Positions 24,923 to 33,534 of a stretch of DNA of 34,870 nt are shown piece after piece; within the stretch, counting starts at the first letter, position 1; each line of letters begins with the position of its first letter. Made by a program: the position numbers and the translations under genes. The DNA is from Gammaproteobacteria bacterium UBA7803 (GTDB lineage: Bacteria; Pseudomonadota; Gammaproteobacteria; Pseudomonadales; Azotimanducaceae), in assembly GCA_002480525.1 (NCBI GenBank), contig DLCH01000055.1, positions 26,260-61,129 on the forward strand, given 5' to 3'. Below the pieces are notes generated by a model. That model ran no database searches. It was given only the letters and a program-made list of their open reading frames with translations, and was not told the DNA's origin.

Positions 24923-26275
24923 ATGTCGGAAATCAACGCGCCGCGCGAACACGCGGCCTTCTGGTCCTATCTGCGCCAGCGGCGGATCGATCACCTGCCG
25001 TCCGGCGCTCTGCGCTGGTGGCTGCTCGGACTGATCGTGCTGGGCTGGGCGGTGGAGCAGTACGAGGCGCTGAAGGTCGGCCCGGTGCTGGTCTACATCC
25101 TCGACGACTTCGACAAGACCCTCGTGCAGTGGGGCGAGATCGCCGCCATCGTCGGCATCGCCTACAGCATCGGTGCGGTGGTGCTGTCCCGGGTGGCCGA
25201 CCGGTTCGGCCGCCGGCCGCTGATGATCTGGCCGGTGTTCGCCTACGCCGTCATCTCCGCCGCCGGCGCGCTGGCGCCGAACTTCTACACCCTCGCTGCG
25301 CTGCTGATGACCGGCACCTTCCTGATGGCCGGCATGAATCCCGCGGTGCACGCCGCGTCCCGGGACCTGACGCCCCGCATGGGCCGGGCCATGGTCTACG
25401 CCTGGGTGTCGCTGGCGTTCACCATCGGCGCGCTGATGTCCACGGCGGTGGCGGCCCAGACGCTGCCCATCTGGCCCGGCTGGCGCTCCCAGTTCTGGAT
25501 CGCCGCCGGCCTCGGCGGCGTCACCGCGCTCATCATCTTTCTGTTCTACCGCGATCTCTCCCCGGCGGTGCGGGGCCAGATCCTGCGGGAAGCGGCGGAC
25601 GCGGTGCCCGAGGACGAGGTGGTCACCGAGCTGTCGGACGAGGACCGCTACCTCGACGGGCGGCAGGTCTACCGCAGCCCGCGGCTGTGGGCGCTGTCCA
25701 CGGTGATCGTGTTCTGGTCGCTGGCCTACGTCACCGTCTCCGGCTACGTGCCGACCTACCTGGTGCAGCACTTCGGGCTGGAGCCCGCCCGGGCCGCCGG
25801 CGTGACGAGCTGGTTCTGGATCGTGTTCACCGGCAGCGTGTTTCTCTCGGGCTGGCTGTCGGACCGGACCGGCGTGCGCAAGACCGTGACCGCCTTCGGC
25901 GGGGTGAGCACCGGCGCCTGCTTCCTGATCGGCGCCACCCTGCCGGTGGACACCCCCGAAACCGTGCTCATGGCGGTCTGGTCGGCCACCGGCTTCTTCG
26001 CCGGATTCATCTACCCCGCCTGGTGCGCCATCTACTCGGAGACCGCCGAGAGCGTGTCGCCCCACGGCGTCGGCCGCGCCTTCGGCATCACCGCCACCCT
26101 GGCGCCGCTGTCGGGCCTGACGCTGAATCTCGGTCTGCCGCGGGTGGTGGAAGCCTGGGGCTGGTCGGCGTGGATGGCCTTCGCCGGCCTGTGCTGCTTC
26201 GCCGTCTCCGTCCTCGTCGCCTTCGGGCGCGGCCCCTGGTTCCGGTACAGTGAGCGCTGCCAGCCCAAGGGATGA
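24923..26275 (+). CDS. MFS transporter, organic acid symporter-like
   Basis: The 450-residue, 12-helix major facilitator has a soluble N-terminal segment of about 30 residues and a long central loop (VPEDEVVTELSDEDRYLDG). The loop 2-3 motif is SRVADRFGRRP (about 89-99), with a second copy SGWLSDRTGVRK in the C-terminal half. The layout resembles the aromatic acid/sugar acid:H+ symporter group. The ATG at 24923 follows GGGGGGAGGA; a TACTAT -10-like hexamer lies at 24893-24898. The stop codon overlaps the start of the next gene (ATGA), so the carrier and the DsbA-fold protein are translationally coupled. Importer rather than exporter is an inference from family resemblance. Confidence 0.87.
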   Translation: MSEINAPREHAAFWSYLRQRRIDHLPSGALRWWLLGLIVLGWAVEQYEALKVGPVLVYILDDFDKTLVQWGEIAAIVGIAYSIGAVVLSRVADRFGRRPLMIWPVFAYAVISAAGALAPNFYTLAALLMTGTFLMAGMNPAVHAASRDLTPRMGRAMVYAWVSLAFTIGALMSTAVAAQTLPIWPGWRSQFWIAAGLGGVTALIIFLFYRDLSPAVRGQILREAADAVPEDEVVTELSDEDRYLDGRQVYRSPRLWALSTVIVFWSLAYVTVSGYVPTYLVQHFGLEPARAAGVTSWFWIVFTGSVFLSGWLSDRTGVRKTVTAFGGVSTGACFLIGATLPVDTPETVLMAVWSATGFFAGFIYPAWCAIYSETAESVSPHGVGRAFGITATLAPLSGLTLNLGLPRVVEAWGWSAWMAFAGLCCFAVSVLVAFGRGPWFRYSERCQPKG

Positions 26276-26943
26276 ACGCCATGTCCGAACCCCTCGCCAT
26301 CGACGTGTTCTGGTCCTTCCGCAGCCCATGGTCGTACCTGGCGACGCCGCGACTGGCGGCCTGGCAGCGCGACTACGAGCTGACCGTGCGGTTCCGGCCC
26401 GTGTATCCCATCGCCGTGCGCACGCCGGAGTTCTTCCAGACCGTGCACCCCCAGTGGTTCGGCTACTTCATGAAGGACGTGCACCGGGTCGCCGAGTACC
26501 TCGGCCTGCCCTTTCAATGGGCGAACCCCGACCCCATCGTCCAGGAGCGCGGGCCCGACGGCCGCCCCAGAACCGCGCCGGAACAACCCTACATCCAGCG
26601 CCTGACCCGGCTCGGCGTGTTCGCGGAGGAAGCCGGCGCCGGCATCGAGTTCGCCAACGAGGTGGCCGGCATCATCTGGACCACGCCGGGCTGGAACGAG
26701 GGCGACCACCTGGCCGAAGCCGCCCGGCGCGCCGGCCTCGACCTGGCCGAGCTGGACGCGCGGGCCGAGGCGGAGGCCGACCGGCTCGAGCAGGTGATCG
26801 CCGCCAACGAAGCGGATCACGAAGCGGCCGGCCACTGGGGCGTGCCGACCTGCGCGTTCCGGGGCGAGCCGTTCTTCGGCCAGGACCGCCTCGACGTGCT
26901 GCTGTGGCGGCTGCGCCAGCACGGCCTCCAGCCCCGCCGCTGA
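26272..26943 (+). CDS. DsbA-fold, 2-hydroxychromene-2-carboxylate isomerase-like protein
   Basis: The 223-residue protein has a thioredoxin/GST-kappa fold. Its N-terminal motif FWSFRSPWSYLATPRL has Ser-Pro-x-Ser-Tyr where DsbA has CxxC, as in 2-hydroxychromene-2-carboxylate isomerases, which use glutathione in naphthalene-type ring breakdown. Near the end, HWGVPTCAFRGEPFFGQDRL carries the cis-proline loop and the typical terminal segment. It lacks a signal peptide, so it is cytoplasmic. Its ATG overlaps the stop of the MFS gene by four bases; a second ATG at 26281 with AAGGG upstream is an equally good start. Coupling to a carrier of the organic-acid type fits a small catabolic unit. The exact isomerase reaction is not certain. 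Confidence 0.82.
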   Translation: MNAMSEPLAIDVFWSFRSPWSYLATPRLAAWQRDYELTVRFRPVYPIAVRTPEFFQTVHPQWFGYFMKDVHRVAEYLGLPFQWANPDPIVQERGPDGRPRTAPEQPYIQRLTRLGVFAEEAGAGIEFANEVAGIIWTTPGWNEGDHLAEAARRAGLDLAELDARAEAEADRLEQVIAANEADHEAAGHWGVPTCAFRGEPFFGQDRLDVLLWRLRQHGLQPRR

Positions 26944-27094
26944 CGGCTCCCGGACCGCCGTCGCGGTGGACCGGGTCGTCCGCCCGCCGACCGTGCACGC
27001 CCTTATGCCGAATCCTTCTTTGCCTGGGGCGCCGGCCTGCGCGATGCTGCGCCCTCGACAAAACCGTCGACGGGCCTGACCGGGGGAGGACGGC

Positions 27095-28297
27095 ATGAGC
27101 GGAGTTCGGGTTCTGGTGGGTACCAGAAAAGGCGGCTTCATCCTGACCGCCGACGGCAAACGCCAGCGCTGGGAGGTGTCCGGACCGCACTTCGCGGGCT
27201 GGGAGGTCTACCACATGAACGGCTCGCCGGCGGACCCCGACCGGCTCTACGCCTCCCAGACCAGCAGCTGGTTCGGCCAGATCATCCAGCGCTCCAGCGA
27301 CGGCGGGCGGACCTGGGAGCAGCCGGGCATCGACCCGTCGGACATTCCCAGGTTCGACGAGCTGCCCGAGGACGGCTCGATGCCGGCACCAGCGCCGAGC
27401 CTGTTCGCCTACGACACCTCCGCCGAGACGGGCAAGCCGCTCACCACCCACCAGTGGTACGACGGCACCCAGCATCCCTGGGAGTTCGCCAGGGTGTGGC
27501 ACCTGGAACCGTCCCACACCGACCCCGACGTGGTCTACGCCGGCGTCGAGGACGCGGCCCTGTTCAAGTCGACGGACGGCGGCCAGTCCTGGCACGAGCT
27601 CGCCGGGCTGCGGGGCCACGGCACCGGCCCGGACTGGCAGCCGGGCGCCGGCGGCATGTGCCTGCACACCATCATCCTCGACCCGGCCGACGAGCGCCGC
27701 ATCTGGGTGGCGATTTCCTCCGCCGGCGCGTTCCGCACCGACGACGGCGGCGCCACCTGGAAGCCGATCAACCGGGGGCTGGTCTCGGAGATGATCCCGA
27801 ACCCCACCGCCGACGTGGGCCACTGCGTGCACAATCTGGCCATGCACCCCTCGAACCCGGGTGTGCTGTTCATGCAGAAGCACTGGGACGTGATGCGCAG
27901 CGACGACGCCGGCGACTCCTGGCACGAGGTCTCCGGAAACCTGCCGAGCGACTTCGGCTTTCCCATCGCCGTCCACGCCCACGAGCCGGAGACGGTTTAC
28001 GTCGTGCCCATCGAGAGCGACTCTCTGCACTACCCGCCGGAAGGCAAGCTGCGCGTCTATCGCAGCCGCGGCGGCGGCAACGAGTGGGAAGCCCTGACCA
28101 ACGGCCTGCCCCAGGAACACTGCTACGTGAACATCCTGCGGGACGCCATGGCCGTGGACCGGCTGGACGACTGCGGCATCTACTTCGGCACCACCGGCGG
28201 CCAGGTGTACTGCTCGCCGGACGGCGGCGATCACTGGTCGCCCATCGTCCGCGACCTGCCGGCGGTGCTGTCCGTGGAAGTGCAGACCCTGAAGTGA
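27095..28297 (+). CDS. Cytoplasmic Asp-box (BNR) beta-propeller protein
   Basis: The 400-residue protein has six Asp-box-like motifs: SSDGGRTW (67-74), STDGGQSW (159-166), TDDGGATW (215-222), SDDAGDSW (269-276), a degenerate SRGGGNEW (324-331) and SPDGGDHW (374-381). They are spaced as expected for blades of a sialidase/VPS10-type propeller. There is no signal peptide, and I cannot point to the sialidase arginine triad, so it is unlikely to be a true sialidase. Several Cys and His cluster in the second half (GGMCLHT, GHCVHNLAMHP, EHCYVN). The ATG at 27095 follows GGGGGAGGA. Its stop overlaps the GTG of the MoaD-like gene (GTGA), so the two products are made together. The 151-bp gap upstream probably holds the promoter. 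Confidence 0.85.
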   Translation: MSGVRVLVGTRKGGFILTADGKRQRWEVSGPHFAGWEVYHMNGSPADPDRLYASQTSSWFGQIIQRSSDGGRTWEQPGIDPSDIPRFDELPEDGSMPAPAPSLFAYDTSAETGKPLTTHQWYDGTQHPWEFARVWHLEPSHTDPDVVYAGVEDAALFKSTDGGQSWHELAGLRGHGTGPDWQPGAGGMCLHTIILDPADERRIWVAISSAGAFRTDDGGATWKPINRGLVSEMIPNPTADVGHCVHNLAMHPSNPGVLFMQKHWDVMRSDDAGDSWHEVSGNLPSDFGFPIAVHAHEPETVYVVPIESDSLHYPPEGKLRVYRSRGGGNEWEALTNGLPQEHCYVNILRDAMAVDRLDDCGIYFGTTGGQVYCSPDGGDHWSPIVRDLPAVLSVEVQTLK

Positions 28298-28602
28298 GCG
28301 AGCCGGCGAGTATCCGCGTGCGGCTGCCGGACCAGCTCCAGCGGCTGGCCCGGCTCGACCGGGAAGTGATGGTGCCGGTCACCGGCGACGTCACCCAGCG
28401 CTCGGTTCTCAGCGCGCTGGAGCGCGCCTACCCCGCCCTGCGCGGCACCATCCGCGACCATGCCGGCCAGCGCCGTCCCAAGGTGCGGATCTTCGCCTGC
28501 AACCAGGACGTCTCCCACGATTCTCCCGACGAGGCGCTGCCGGCAGCCATCGCCCGCGGCGAAGAACCGCTGTTCATCCTCGGCGCCATCTCGGGCGGCT
28601 GA
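28294..28602 (+). CDS. MoaD/ThiS-like ubiquitin-fold protein ending in Gly-Gly
   Basis: The 102-residue protein has a beta-grasp pattern: first strands SIRVRLPDQLQRLARL and REVMVPVTG, then a helix SVLSALERAYPAL, then KVRIFACNQDVSH, and a terminal FILGAISGG. A free C-terminal Gly-Gly is what E1-type enzymes (MoeB, ThiF) adenylate in MoaD, ThiS, and in protein modifiers such as TtuB and SAMPs. No E1, MoaE or thiazole gene is nearby, so a molybdopterin or thiamine role is not supported by context. The start GTG at 28294 overlaps the stop of the propeller gene by four bases. The tight link suggests that the propeller is its partner or target. Confidence 0.85.
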   Translation: MSEPASIRVRLPDQLQRLARLDREVMVPVTGDVTQRSVLSALERAYPALRGTIRDHAGQRRPKVRIFACNQDVSHDSPDEALPAAIARGEEPLFILGAISGG

Positions 28603-28694
28603 CCGGACGACGTGGGTCCGGGCGTCTCGAGCCGCGGAGGCCGCCGCTTGCGCCGAGACACAGGTTCCCGGCAGTCTTCCGGCCGAGCCACCGG

Positions 28695-29873
28695 ATGCAG
28701 ACGAGGGACGCGCCACCCATGCCCAGCCAGCGACTACGGTTCGAGGATCTGATCCCCAGTCCGATCGAGGCGTACGGGGCCCCGGACTTCGACCACCGCG
28801 GCGGCGCCCTGAGCCCGCGGCGCCTGCCGGCATGGACCCGGCCCCAGGTGCCGGCGCTGATGGATGTGGTGGTGCGCATGCCGTCGGGCGTGCGGCTGCG
28901 TTTCCGCACCGACTCGGCGCGCATCGGCGTCGAATTCCTGGGCACCAATCTGGTCACGCCGCCGGCGGAGCGCAGACCGATCGTCTTCAATCTGGAGACG
29001 GCGGGGGAGCTGCACACGGCGAGTTCGCAGGCGGGCAACACCATCGTGCTCGACCGTGAGCGCCGCGGTGAATTCGAGCTGCAGCGCGGTGAGCCCGATA
29101 CGGTCTGGTTCGATGGAACGGGCACGCCCACCGACTACGAGCTGTGGCTGCCGCACAACGCCCTGGTCGAGCTTCGGACCCTGGTGCTGGAGCCCCAGGC
29201 CCGGCTGGAACCTGCCGCACCCGAGTCGCGGCGGCGCTGGATCCACTACGGCAGTTCCATCAGCCATTGCCTGGAGGCCATCGAACCGGCGCTCATCTGG
29301 CCGGCGGTGGCGGCCCGCCGAGCGGGGGTTGCCCTGCAGAACCTGGGTTTCGGCGGGCAGTGCCACCTCGATCAGTTCGTCGCCCGCACCATACGCGACG
29401 CCGCGGCGGACGTGATCACCCTCAAAGTCGGCATCAACGTCATCAACATGGATTCCATGCGCGAACGGGTTTTCGCCTCCGCGCTGCACGGATTCCTGGA
29501 CACCGTGCGAGAGGGCAAGCCGACAGTGCCGATCGGCGTCATCTCGCCCATCCATTGTCCGAGCGCGGAAACGATGCCCGGCCCCACCGTGGCGAATGCA
29601 GACGGGCGGTTCGTGACCTTTGCCGGTCACGAAGAGATCCGCGAAGGCTGTCTGAATCTGGTGCGGGTGCGCGAGATCGTCGCAGAGATCGTAGAGCAGC
29701 GCCGGCGCGCCGGAGATGCGGCGCTGCACTACGTCGACGGTCTGTCGCTGTTCGGCGCGGAGGATGCGTCCGACCTGCCGGACGACCTGCATCCGAGCCC
29801 TGCCGGCTATCGGCGCATGGGCGAACGCTTCGCGCCCGTGCTGCAGCAGCTGGCCGAATCGGGCCACGCGTAA
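28695..29873 (+). CDS. SGNH/GDSL-family hydrolase with N-terminal beta domain
   Basis: The 392-residue protein has an N-terminal beta-rich half (about 1-175), resembling carbohydrate-esterase N-domains, and a C-terminal SGNH hydrolase (about 182-392). Block I is IHYGSSISHC (nucleophile Ser188, with Ser in place of the usual Asp before it), block II is GFGGQCH (Gly220/221), block III is KVGIN (Asn248) and block V is DDLHPSPAGY (Asp363, His366). The catalytic set is complete, so an esterase or lipase acting on a small ester is likely. There is no signal peptide. The start at 28695 is unsure; ATG at 28719 is an alternative with a distant GAGGG. It lies 92 bp downstream of the MoaD-like gene and could be in the same transcript. 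Confidence 0.83.
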   Translation: MQTRDAPPMPSQRLRFEDLIPSPIEAYGAPDFDHRGGALSPRRLPAWTRPQVPALMDVVVRMPSGVRLRFRTDSARIGVEFLGTNLVTPPAERRPIVFNLETAGELHTASSQAGNTIVLDRERRGEFELQRGEPDTVWFDGTGTPTDYELWLPHNALVELRTLVLEPQARLEPAAPESRRRWIHYGSSISHCLEAIEPALIWPAVAARRAGVALQNLGFGGQCHLDQFVARTIRDAAADVITLKVGINVINMDSMRERVFASALHGFLDTVREGKPTVPIGVISPIHCPSAETMPGPTVANADGRFVTFAGHEEIREGCLNLVRVREIVAEIVEQRRRAGDAALHYVDGLSLFGAEDASDLPDDLHPSPAGYRRMGERFAPVLQQLAESGHA

Positions 29874-29923
29874 CCGGAACATCGGCCCCGGGATTCGCCG
29901 GCCGCAGCAGCAACGCCAGCCGG

Positions 29924-30103
29924 TCAGCGGCGCCCTGGAACCAGGCCGGCGCCGGCAGTCGCGACGGTGCGATCCGCCGGGCCGGACGACGCATCACCCT
30001 GCGCCGTCTCGGGCGTCAGCACGATGACGGTCAGAATGGCAGCGACGCCGAGCCACTTCCAAGGTCCCATGCCGCGCCAGGCGGCACGCACCCAGCCCCT
30101 CAC
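29924..30103 (-). CDS. Small single-pass membrane protein, third gene of iron operon
   Basis: A 59-residue reading frame starts with GTG at 30103, overlapping the stop of the PepSY gene by four bases (GTGA), and ends with TGA at 29924. It opens with a basic, Trp-rich stretch (RGWVRAAWRGMGPWKW), then one hydrophobic helix (WLGVAAILTVIVL), then a polar tail. The coupling is the same as between the receptor and PepSY genes, which supports a real gene. Operons for ferric-siderophore reduction, such as fpvGH of Pseudomonas, also carry a small membrane protein after the PepSY gene, but I cannot show homology. I infer a helper subunit of the PepSY protein in the inner membrane. Confidence 0.6.
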   Translation of the reverse strand: MRGWVRAAWRGMGPWKWLGVAAILTVIVLTPETAQGDASSGPADRTVATAGAGLVPGRR

Positions 30104-31224
30104 GATGCCACCCCGGCCGCATCCCGGACCGCGGCGTGTCGCGCGTGCCGCCCAGCTATCCGGGTGCCATAGACCATGATGCCGGTGATCGATAGCGCCG
30201 ACAGGACCGCGCCGAACGCGAACCAGACGAGTTTCGTCAGCAGTCCCCCGAAGTAGCCGAAGTGCAGCGGGTCGGCCATCTCCGAGATCCGCTGATGGAG
30301 GCCGGCATCTCGTGACCGGTGGCTGCCCAGCACCGAACCGTCTGCCGGGTCGAAGGCGACATAGCTGGCCCGTGGCCGCACCAGCCAGGTGCCGTCGGTG
30401 TAGCCCTGAAAGATCAACGGTTCGCCGGCTCGCCGCGGAGGCAGCAGGACGGCGATGTCCAGGCCCGGCAGCTCCCGGCGCGCCCGGTCTGCCAGGCGGT
30501 CGATCTCGGCGGCGCTGAGCGAGCCCGGCACGTCCCGGGCGGCGGCGACGGTGCCGAAGGGGGGCGCCCGCCAGCCGAGACTCTCAGCCAGGTAGAAGAG
30601 GCTGGTCAGCGCGATGACGGGGATGAACCACAGGCTCCACACGCCGCACAGGCGGTGCAGGTCGCCGCTGGCGATACGCAGGTTCCTGAAGCGGGGCCTG
30701 GTGAAGAAGCCACGCCACGGCTTCTTGTACACGACCAATCCGGTGACCATCGACACGACCAGCAATATGGCGAGCGACGATACCAGCGGCACGCCGATCC
30801 GGGTGGGCAGCATGAGGTGGCGGTGGGCGTTGCGGAAGAACCGCTGGAAGGTCAGCCAGTGACGGTCACCCCTGACTTCCGCCGAGTAGGGATCGATGTC
30901 GATGAGCCGTGTGCGGCCCTGGGGCGTGTGACCGTACGCCTGGGCGGCAAACCACGGGTCGACCGGCTCCGTGAGGAAGCCGATCCGCCAGTCGGGGTAG
31001 GCCGCCTGGGCGGCGGCGTAGAGCGCGCCCCAGCTCGCCCGTTCGGACTCGGGACGCGGCTCCACCCGCATGGAAGCATGGGTCGCCCAGTCCAGTTCCG
31101 CCGACAGCACCGCCAGCGTGCCGGTGACCAGGATGAAGCTCATGAGTATGGACAGCTTCAGCCCTACCCAGGAGTGGATGTCGAACCACAGCCGTGCCCG
31201 CTTGCGGCCTGGTCGCCGGCTCAC
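30100..31224 (-). CDS. PepSY-associated TM protein (ferric-siderophore reductase type)
   Basis: The 374-residue inner-membrane protein starts with GTG at 31224, which overlaps the receptor stop by four bases. Four hydrophobic helices are visible: about 19-42, then after NAHRHLMLP (VSSLAILLVVSMVTGLVVY), then VWSLWFIPVIALTSLF, and a last one near the C-terminus (LVWFAFGAVLSALSITGIMV). Two PepSY-like soluble parts lie between them. Conserved histidines at helix ends (DIHSW, NAHRHL, DLHRLCG, PLHFG) fit heme ligands, as proposed for FpvG and related reductases that release iron from siderophores. Position behind a siderophore receptor and a Fur box supports this. The frame stays open to 31494, but that part lies inside the receptor gene. 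Confidence 0.87.
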   Translation of the reverse strand: MSRRPGRKRARLWFDIHSWVGLKLSILMSFILVTGTLAVLSAELDWATHASMRVEPRPESERASWGALYAAAQAAYPDWRIGFLTEPVDPWFAAQAYGHTPQGRTRLIDIDPYSAEVRGDRHWLTFQRFFRNAHRHLMLPTRIGVPLVSSLAILLVVSMVTGLVVYKKPWRGFFTRPRFRNLRIASGDLHRLCGVWSLWFIPVIALTSLFYLAESLGWRAPPFGTVAAARDVPGSLSAAEIDRLADRARRELPGLDIAVLLPPRRAGEPLIFQGYTDGTWLVRPRASYVAFDPADGSVLGSHRSRDAGLHQRISEMADPLHFGYFGGLLTKLVWFAFGAVLSALSITGIMVYGTRIAGRHARHAAVRDAAGVAS

Positions 31225-33341
31225 AGACGCCGGGTCACCTGGGCCACCACGGTGCGGGGCTCGCCGGGAAAGTGGCCGGTGCGCTGGATGAACCCGGAGG
31301 CGGCATACGTCTCGTCGAACAGGTTGCGGACGTTGATCTGCAGCTCCCAGCCGGAATCCAGCGTGGTGATCCACGACAGATCGAAGGTGACGTAATCGTC
31401 CACGTCCTGCCCGGAGAAACTGGTGCGCTCGCCGACATAGTCCAGGCCACCGGCGATGGCCGAGCTGATCCGGGGCAACTCGTAGCGGGTCCACAGGCCG
31501 AAGGCATGGTCGGGCGCATTGACGAACTCGTCACCCACCGTGTTGCTGAGCGAACCCGGATTGCCGCCCGTGATGCGGGTGTCGTTGTAGGCGTAATTGG
31601 CCTGCAGGGTCCACCTGTCGCTCAGGTCGCCGACCACGTCGATCTCGAACCCCTCACTGGTGGCCTCGCCGATCTGCAGCAGCCGCGGCACCCCGCCGAT
31701 GCCGGCGCCGGGGTCGGGATTCGCGACCAGCACGCCGTCCTTGACGATCTCGTAGACAGCTACCTGAAGCAGCATCGCGCCGTCGAACAGGTCTGCCTTG
31801 GCGCCCAGTTCGATCTGCCGGCTGGTCTCCGGGCCGAAGGGGCCGCCGTCCTCGGGGTCGGTGATGCCCTGGGGCTGGAAGCCCTCACCATAGCTGGCGT
31901 AAAGCGACAGTCCGTCGACCGGTTTGAACAGCAGGCCGCCCCGATAGCTGATCTCGTCGTCCTGGGCCGACGCGCCGCTCACCGCGTCGGTCTCCTCGAA
32001 GTCGTCGTAACGGGCGCCTGCGATCACGTGGAACCGCTCGGTCAGCTCGATCTGATCCTGAAGGTAGACGCCGTAGCGCTCGGCCTCGGTCTCCGAGCGA
32101 CGGAAGGGGATGGCCGCCAGATCGTCGCGCAGGAAGTCGATGCCTGAATTGCCGTAGACCGGATTCAGCAGATCGATCGGCTGCACCGGTCCCAGGCTGG
32201 CGGCCGGGTCGAGCGGGTTGAACTGGCGCGCCGTGCGGCCGGCGAAGCTGGAGCTGGCATCGAAGTAATCGGCGCCCAGGAGGAGCGTATGACGGGCACC
32301 GCCGAGATCGAGCCGGTGCACCAGATCAGCGGTGACGGACGCTTCCTCGGAGCTGCGTTTCTGGTCGCGGAATTCACGCAGGTACAGGGTCGACCCCGGT
32401 GCAGCCGGCCCACGGGATTCGTGATACTGCTGACGCTCGGCGTTGTCGACATAGCGCGCCACCAGCCGCAGGCTGGTGTCCTCGGTGAAAGCGTGAGTGA
32501 GCATCAGCTGGCCGATGTCCGCTTCCAGATTCAGAAAGTCGCTGGCCTCGTTGGTGTTCCAGGAAATGTCCGTCAGGAACTCGCCGTCGTCGTCGACCGG
32601 CACGCCGCGCAGCCGGTTGCCGTCCAGGTCCACGTCGTAGTGCTCGAAGGACGCCACCAGCTCGGTTTCCGGGGCGAGCTGCCAGGCGATCTGGCCGGTG
32701 AGAATGGCCGACTCCTCGCCGGCATTGTTGCGGAACGAGTCCTGCTCTTCGTAGAACCCGCCCAGGCGATAGGCGAAGCCGCCATCGCCGATCGGGCCCG
32801 TCGCCTCACCGGAAATGCCGCGCAGCGCTCGATTGCCCAGGGTGGCCGACAGCTCCGCTTCGCGGCGGTACTGCGGCTTCTTCAGGACGTAGTTGATCAG
32901 CCCGCCGGGCTCGCCACCGCCGTAGAGCATTCCGGAAACGCCCTTCAACACCTCGATGCGTTCGATGTTGAACAGCTGCGGCACGGCGAAGCCGGCGAAC
33001 GGATCGCCGCGAACCCCGTCGTAGCGGATCTCGTCCTGACGAAAGCCGCGCGCGGTGACACCGGAGTAGGAGAAGAAGGTGATACCCGATATCGATCGGT
33101 ACAGGTCGGTGATCTCACGGGCCGCCTGATCCTCGATGAGCTGCTCCGTCAGCACCTGCACCGCCTGGGGCGTGTCGATCAGCGCCGTCGGCGTTCTGGT
33201 GGCGAGGGACGAGTCGTTCACCCGGTAGAATTCCTGGGCCCGACCCACCACCACCAGCTCCTCGATGGGACCCGTCTGCTCGGCCATCGCACTCCCGGTC
33301 ATGGCCAGCACCACCGCCGCCGTTCGCCACCGTCCCCGCAT
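31221..33341 (-). CDS. TonB-dependent siderophore receptor
   Basis: The 706-residue outer-membrane receptor has a signal peptide (MRGRWRTAAVVLAMTGSAMA). It carries a TonB-box-like IEELVVVGRA just after the signal, and a plug domain (about 45-160) with DTPQAVQVLTEQLIEDQ, GFRQDEIRYDGVRGD and IEVLKGVSGMLYGGGEPGG. A barrel follows through to the C-terminal VVAQVTRRL. The plug pattern fits the ferric siderophore class (hydroxamate or catechol not resolved). There is no N-terminal signalling extension of the FpvA type. The ATG at 33341 is chosen for GGAG seven bases upstream and the signal peptide. A Fur box lies 39 bp upstream, so expression should rise in low iron. It is the first gene of a coupled three-gene operon. 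Confidence 0.92.
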   Translation of the reverse strand: MRGRWRTAAVVLAMTGSAMAEQTGPIEELVVVGRAQEFYRVNDSSLATRTPTALIDTPQAVQVLTEQLIEDQAAREITDLYRSISGITFFSYSGVTARGFRQDEIRYDGVRGDPFAGFAVPQLFNIERIEVLKGVSGMLYGGGEPGGLINYVLKKPQYRREAELSATLGNRALRGISGEATGPIGDGGFAYRLGGFYEEQDSFRNNAGEESAILTGQIAWQLAPETELVASFEHYDVDLDGNRLRGVPVDDDGEFLTDISWNTNEASDFLNLEADIGQLMLTHAFTEDTSLRLVARYVDNAERQQYHESRGPAAPGSTLYLREFRDQKRSSEEASVTADLVHRLDLGGARHTLLLGADYFDASSSFAGRTARQFNPLDPAASLGPVQPIDLLNPVYGNSGIDFLRDDLAAIPFRRSETEAERYGVYLQDQIELTERFHVIAGARYDDFEETDAVSGASAQDDEISYRGGLLFKPVDGLSLYASYGEGFQPQGITDPEDGGPFGPETSRQIELGAKADLFDGAMLLQVAVYEIVKDGVLVANPDPGAGIGGVPRLLQIGEATSEGFEIDVVGDLSDRWTLQANYAYNDTRITGGNPGSLSNTVGDEFVNAPDHAFGLWTRYELPRISSAIAGGLDYVGERTSFSGQDVDDYVTFDLSWITTLDSGWELQINVRNLFDETYAASGFIQRTGHFPGEPRTVVAQVTRRL

Positions 33342-33379
33342 CGCTCGCTCCAGCCGCCTTGGATTTCGCGAATACTCAT

Positions 33380-33398
33380 GCAAATGAGAATGATTTGC
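33380..33398. promoter_or_regulatory. Fur box of the TonB receptor operon
   Basis: GCAAATGAGAATGATTTGC matches 13 of 19 positions of the Fur consensus, including the central AATGA-GAAT core, and its ends are an exact GCAAAT/ATTTGC inverted repeat. It lies 39 bp before the receptor start. On the minus strand a TTGACC (33409-33404) just upstream could be a -35, so Fur binding would cover the promoter. Confidence 0.8.
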
Positions 33399-33534
33399 AA
33401 TACGGTCAATTCAGATCGCGGCCAGGGCAGGCGACCGGGCATCGATCAAGGTGCCCAGGCGCGACCTGGACCACCATTGAAGTCTTTCCTGCCCGGTGCA
33501 TACTTCGAGCAAAGGTCACGAAGGGGAGACCACC

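Noticed and set aside
24077..26329. A 750-codon minus-strand frame across the SDR and MFS genes
   Set aside because: It lies in another frame of the SDR gene and antisense to the MFS gene, and has the composition of shadow frames.
27095..28297. A true sialidase
   Set aside because: Asp boxes alone are shared by many propellers; there is no signal peptide and I see no clear arginine triad or RIP motif.
28294..28602. A molybdopterin synthase small subunit
   Set aside because: The fold and Gly-Gly fit, but there is no MoaE or other molybdenum cofactor gene next to it, and it is coupled to a propeller gene.
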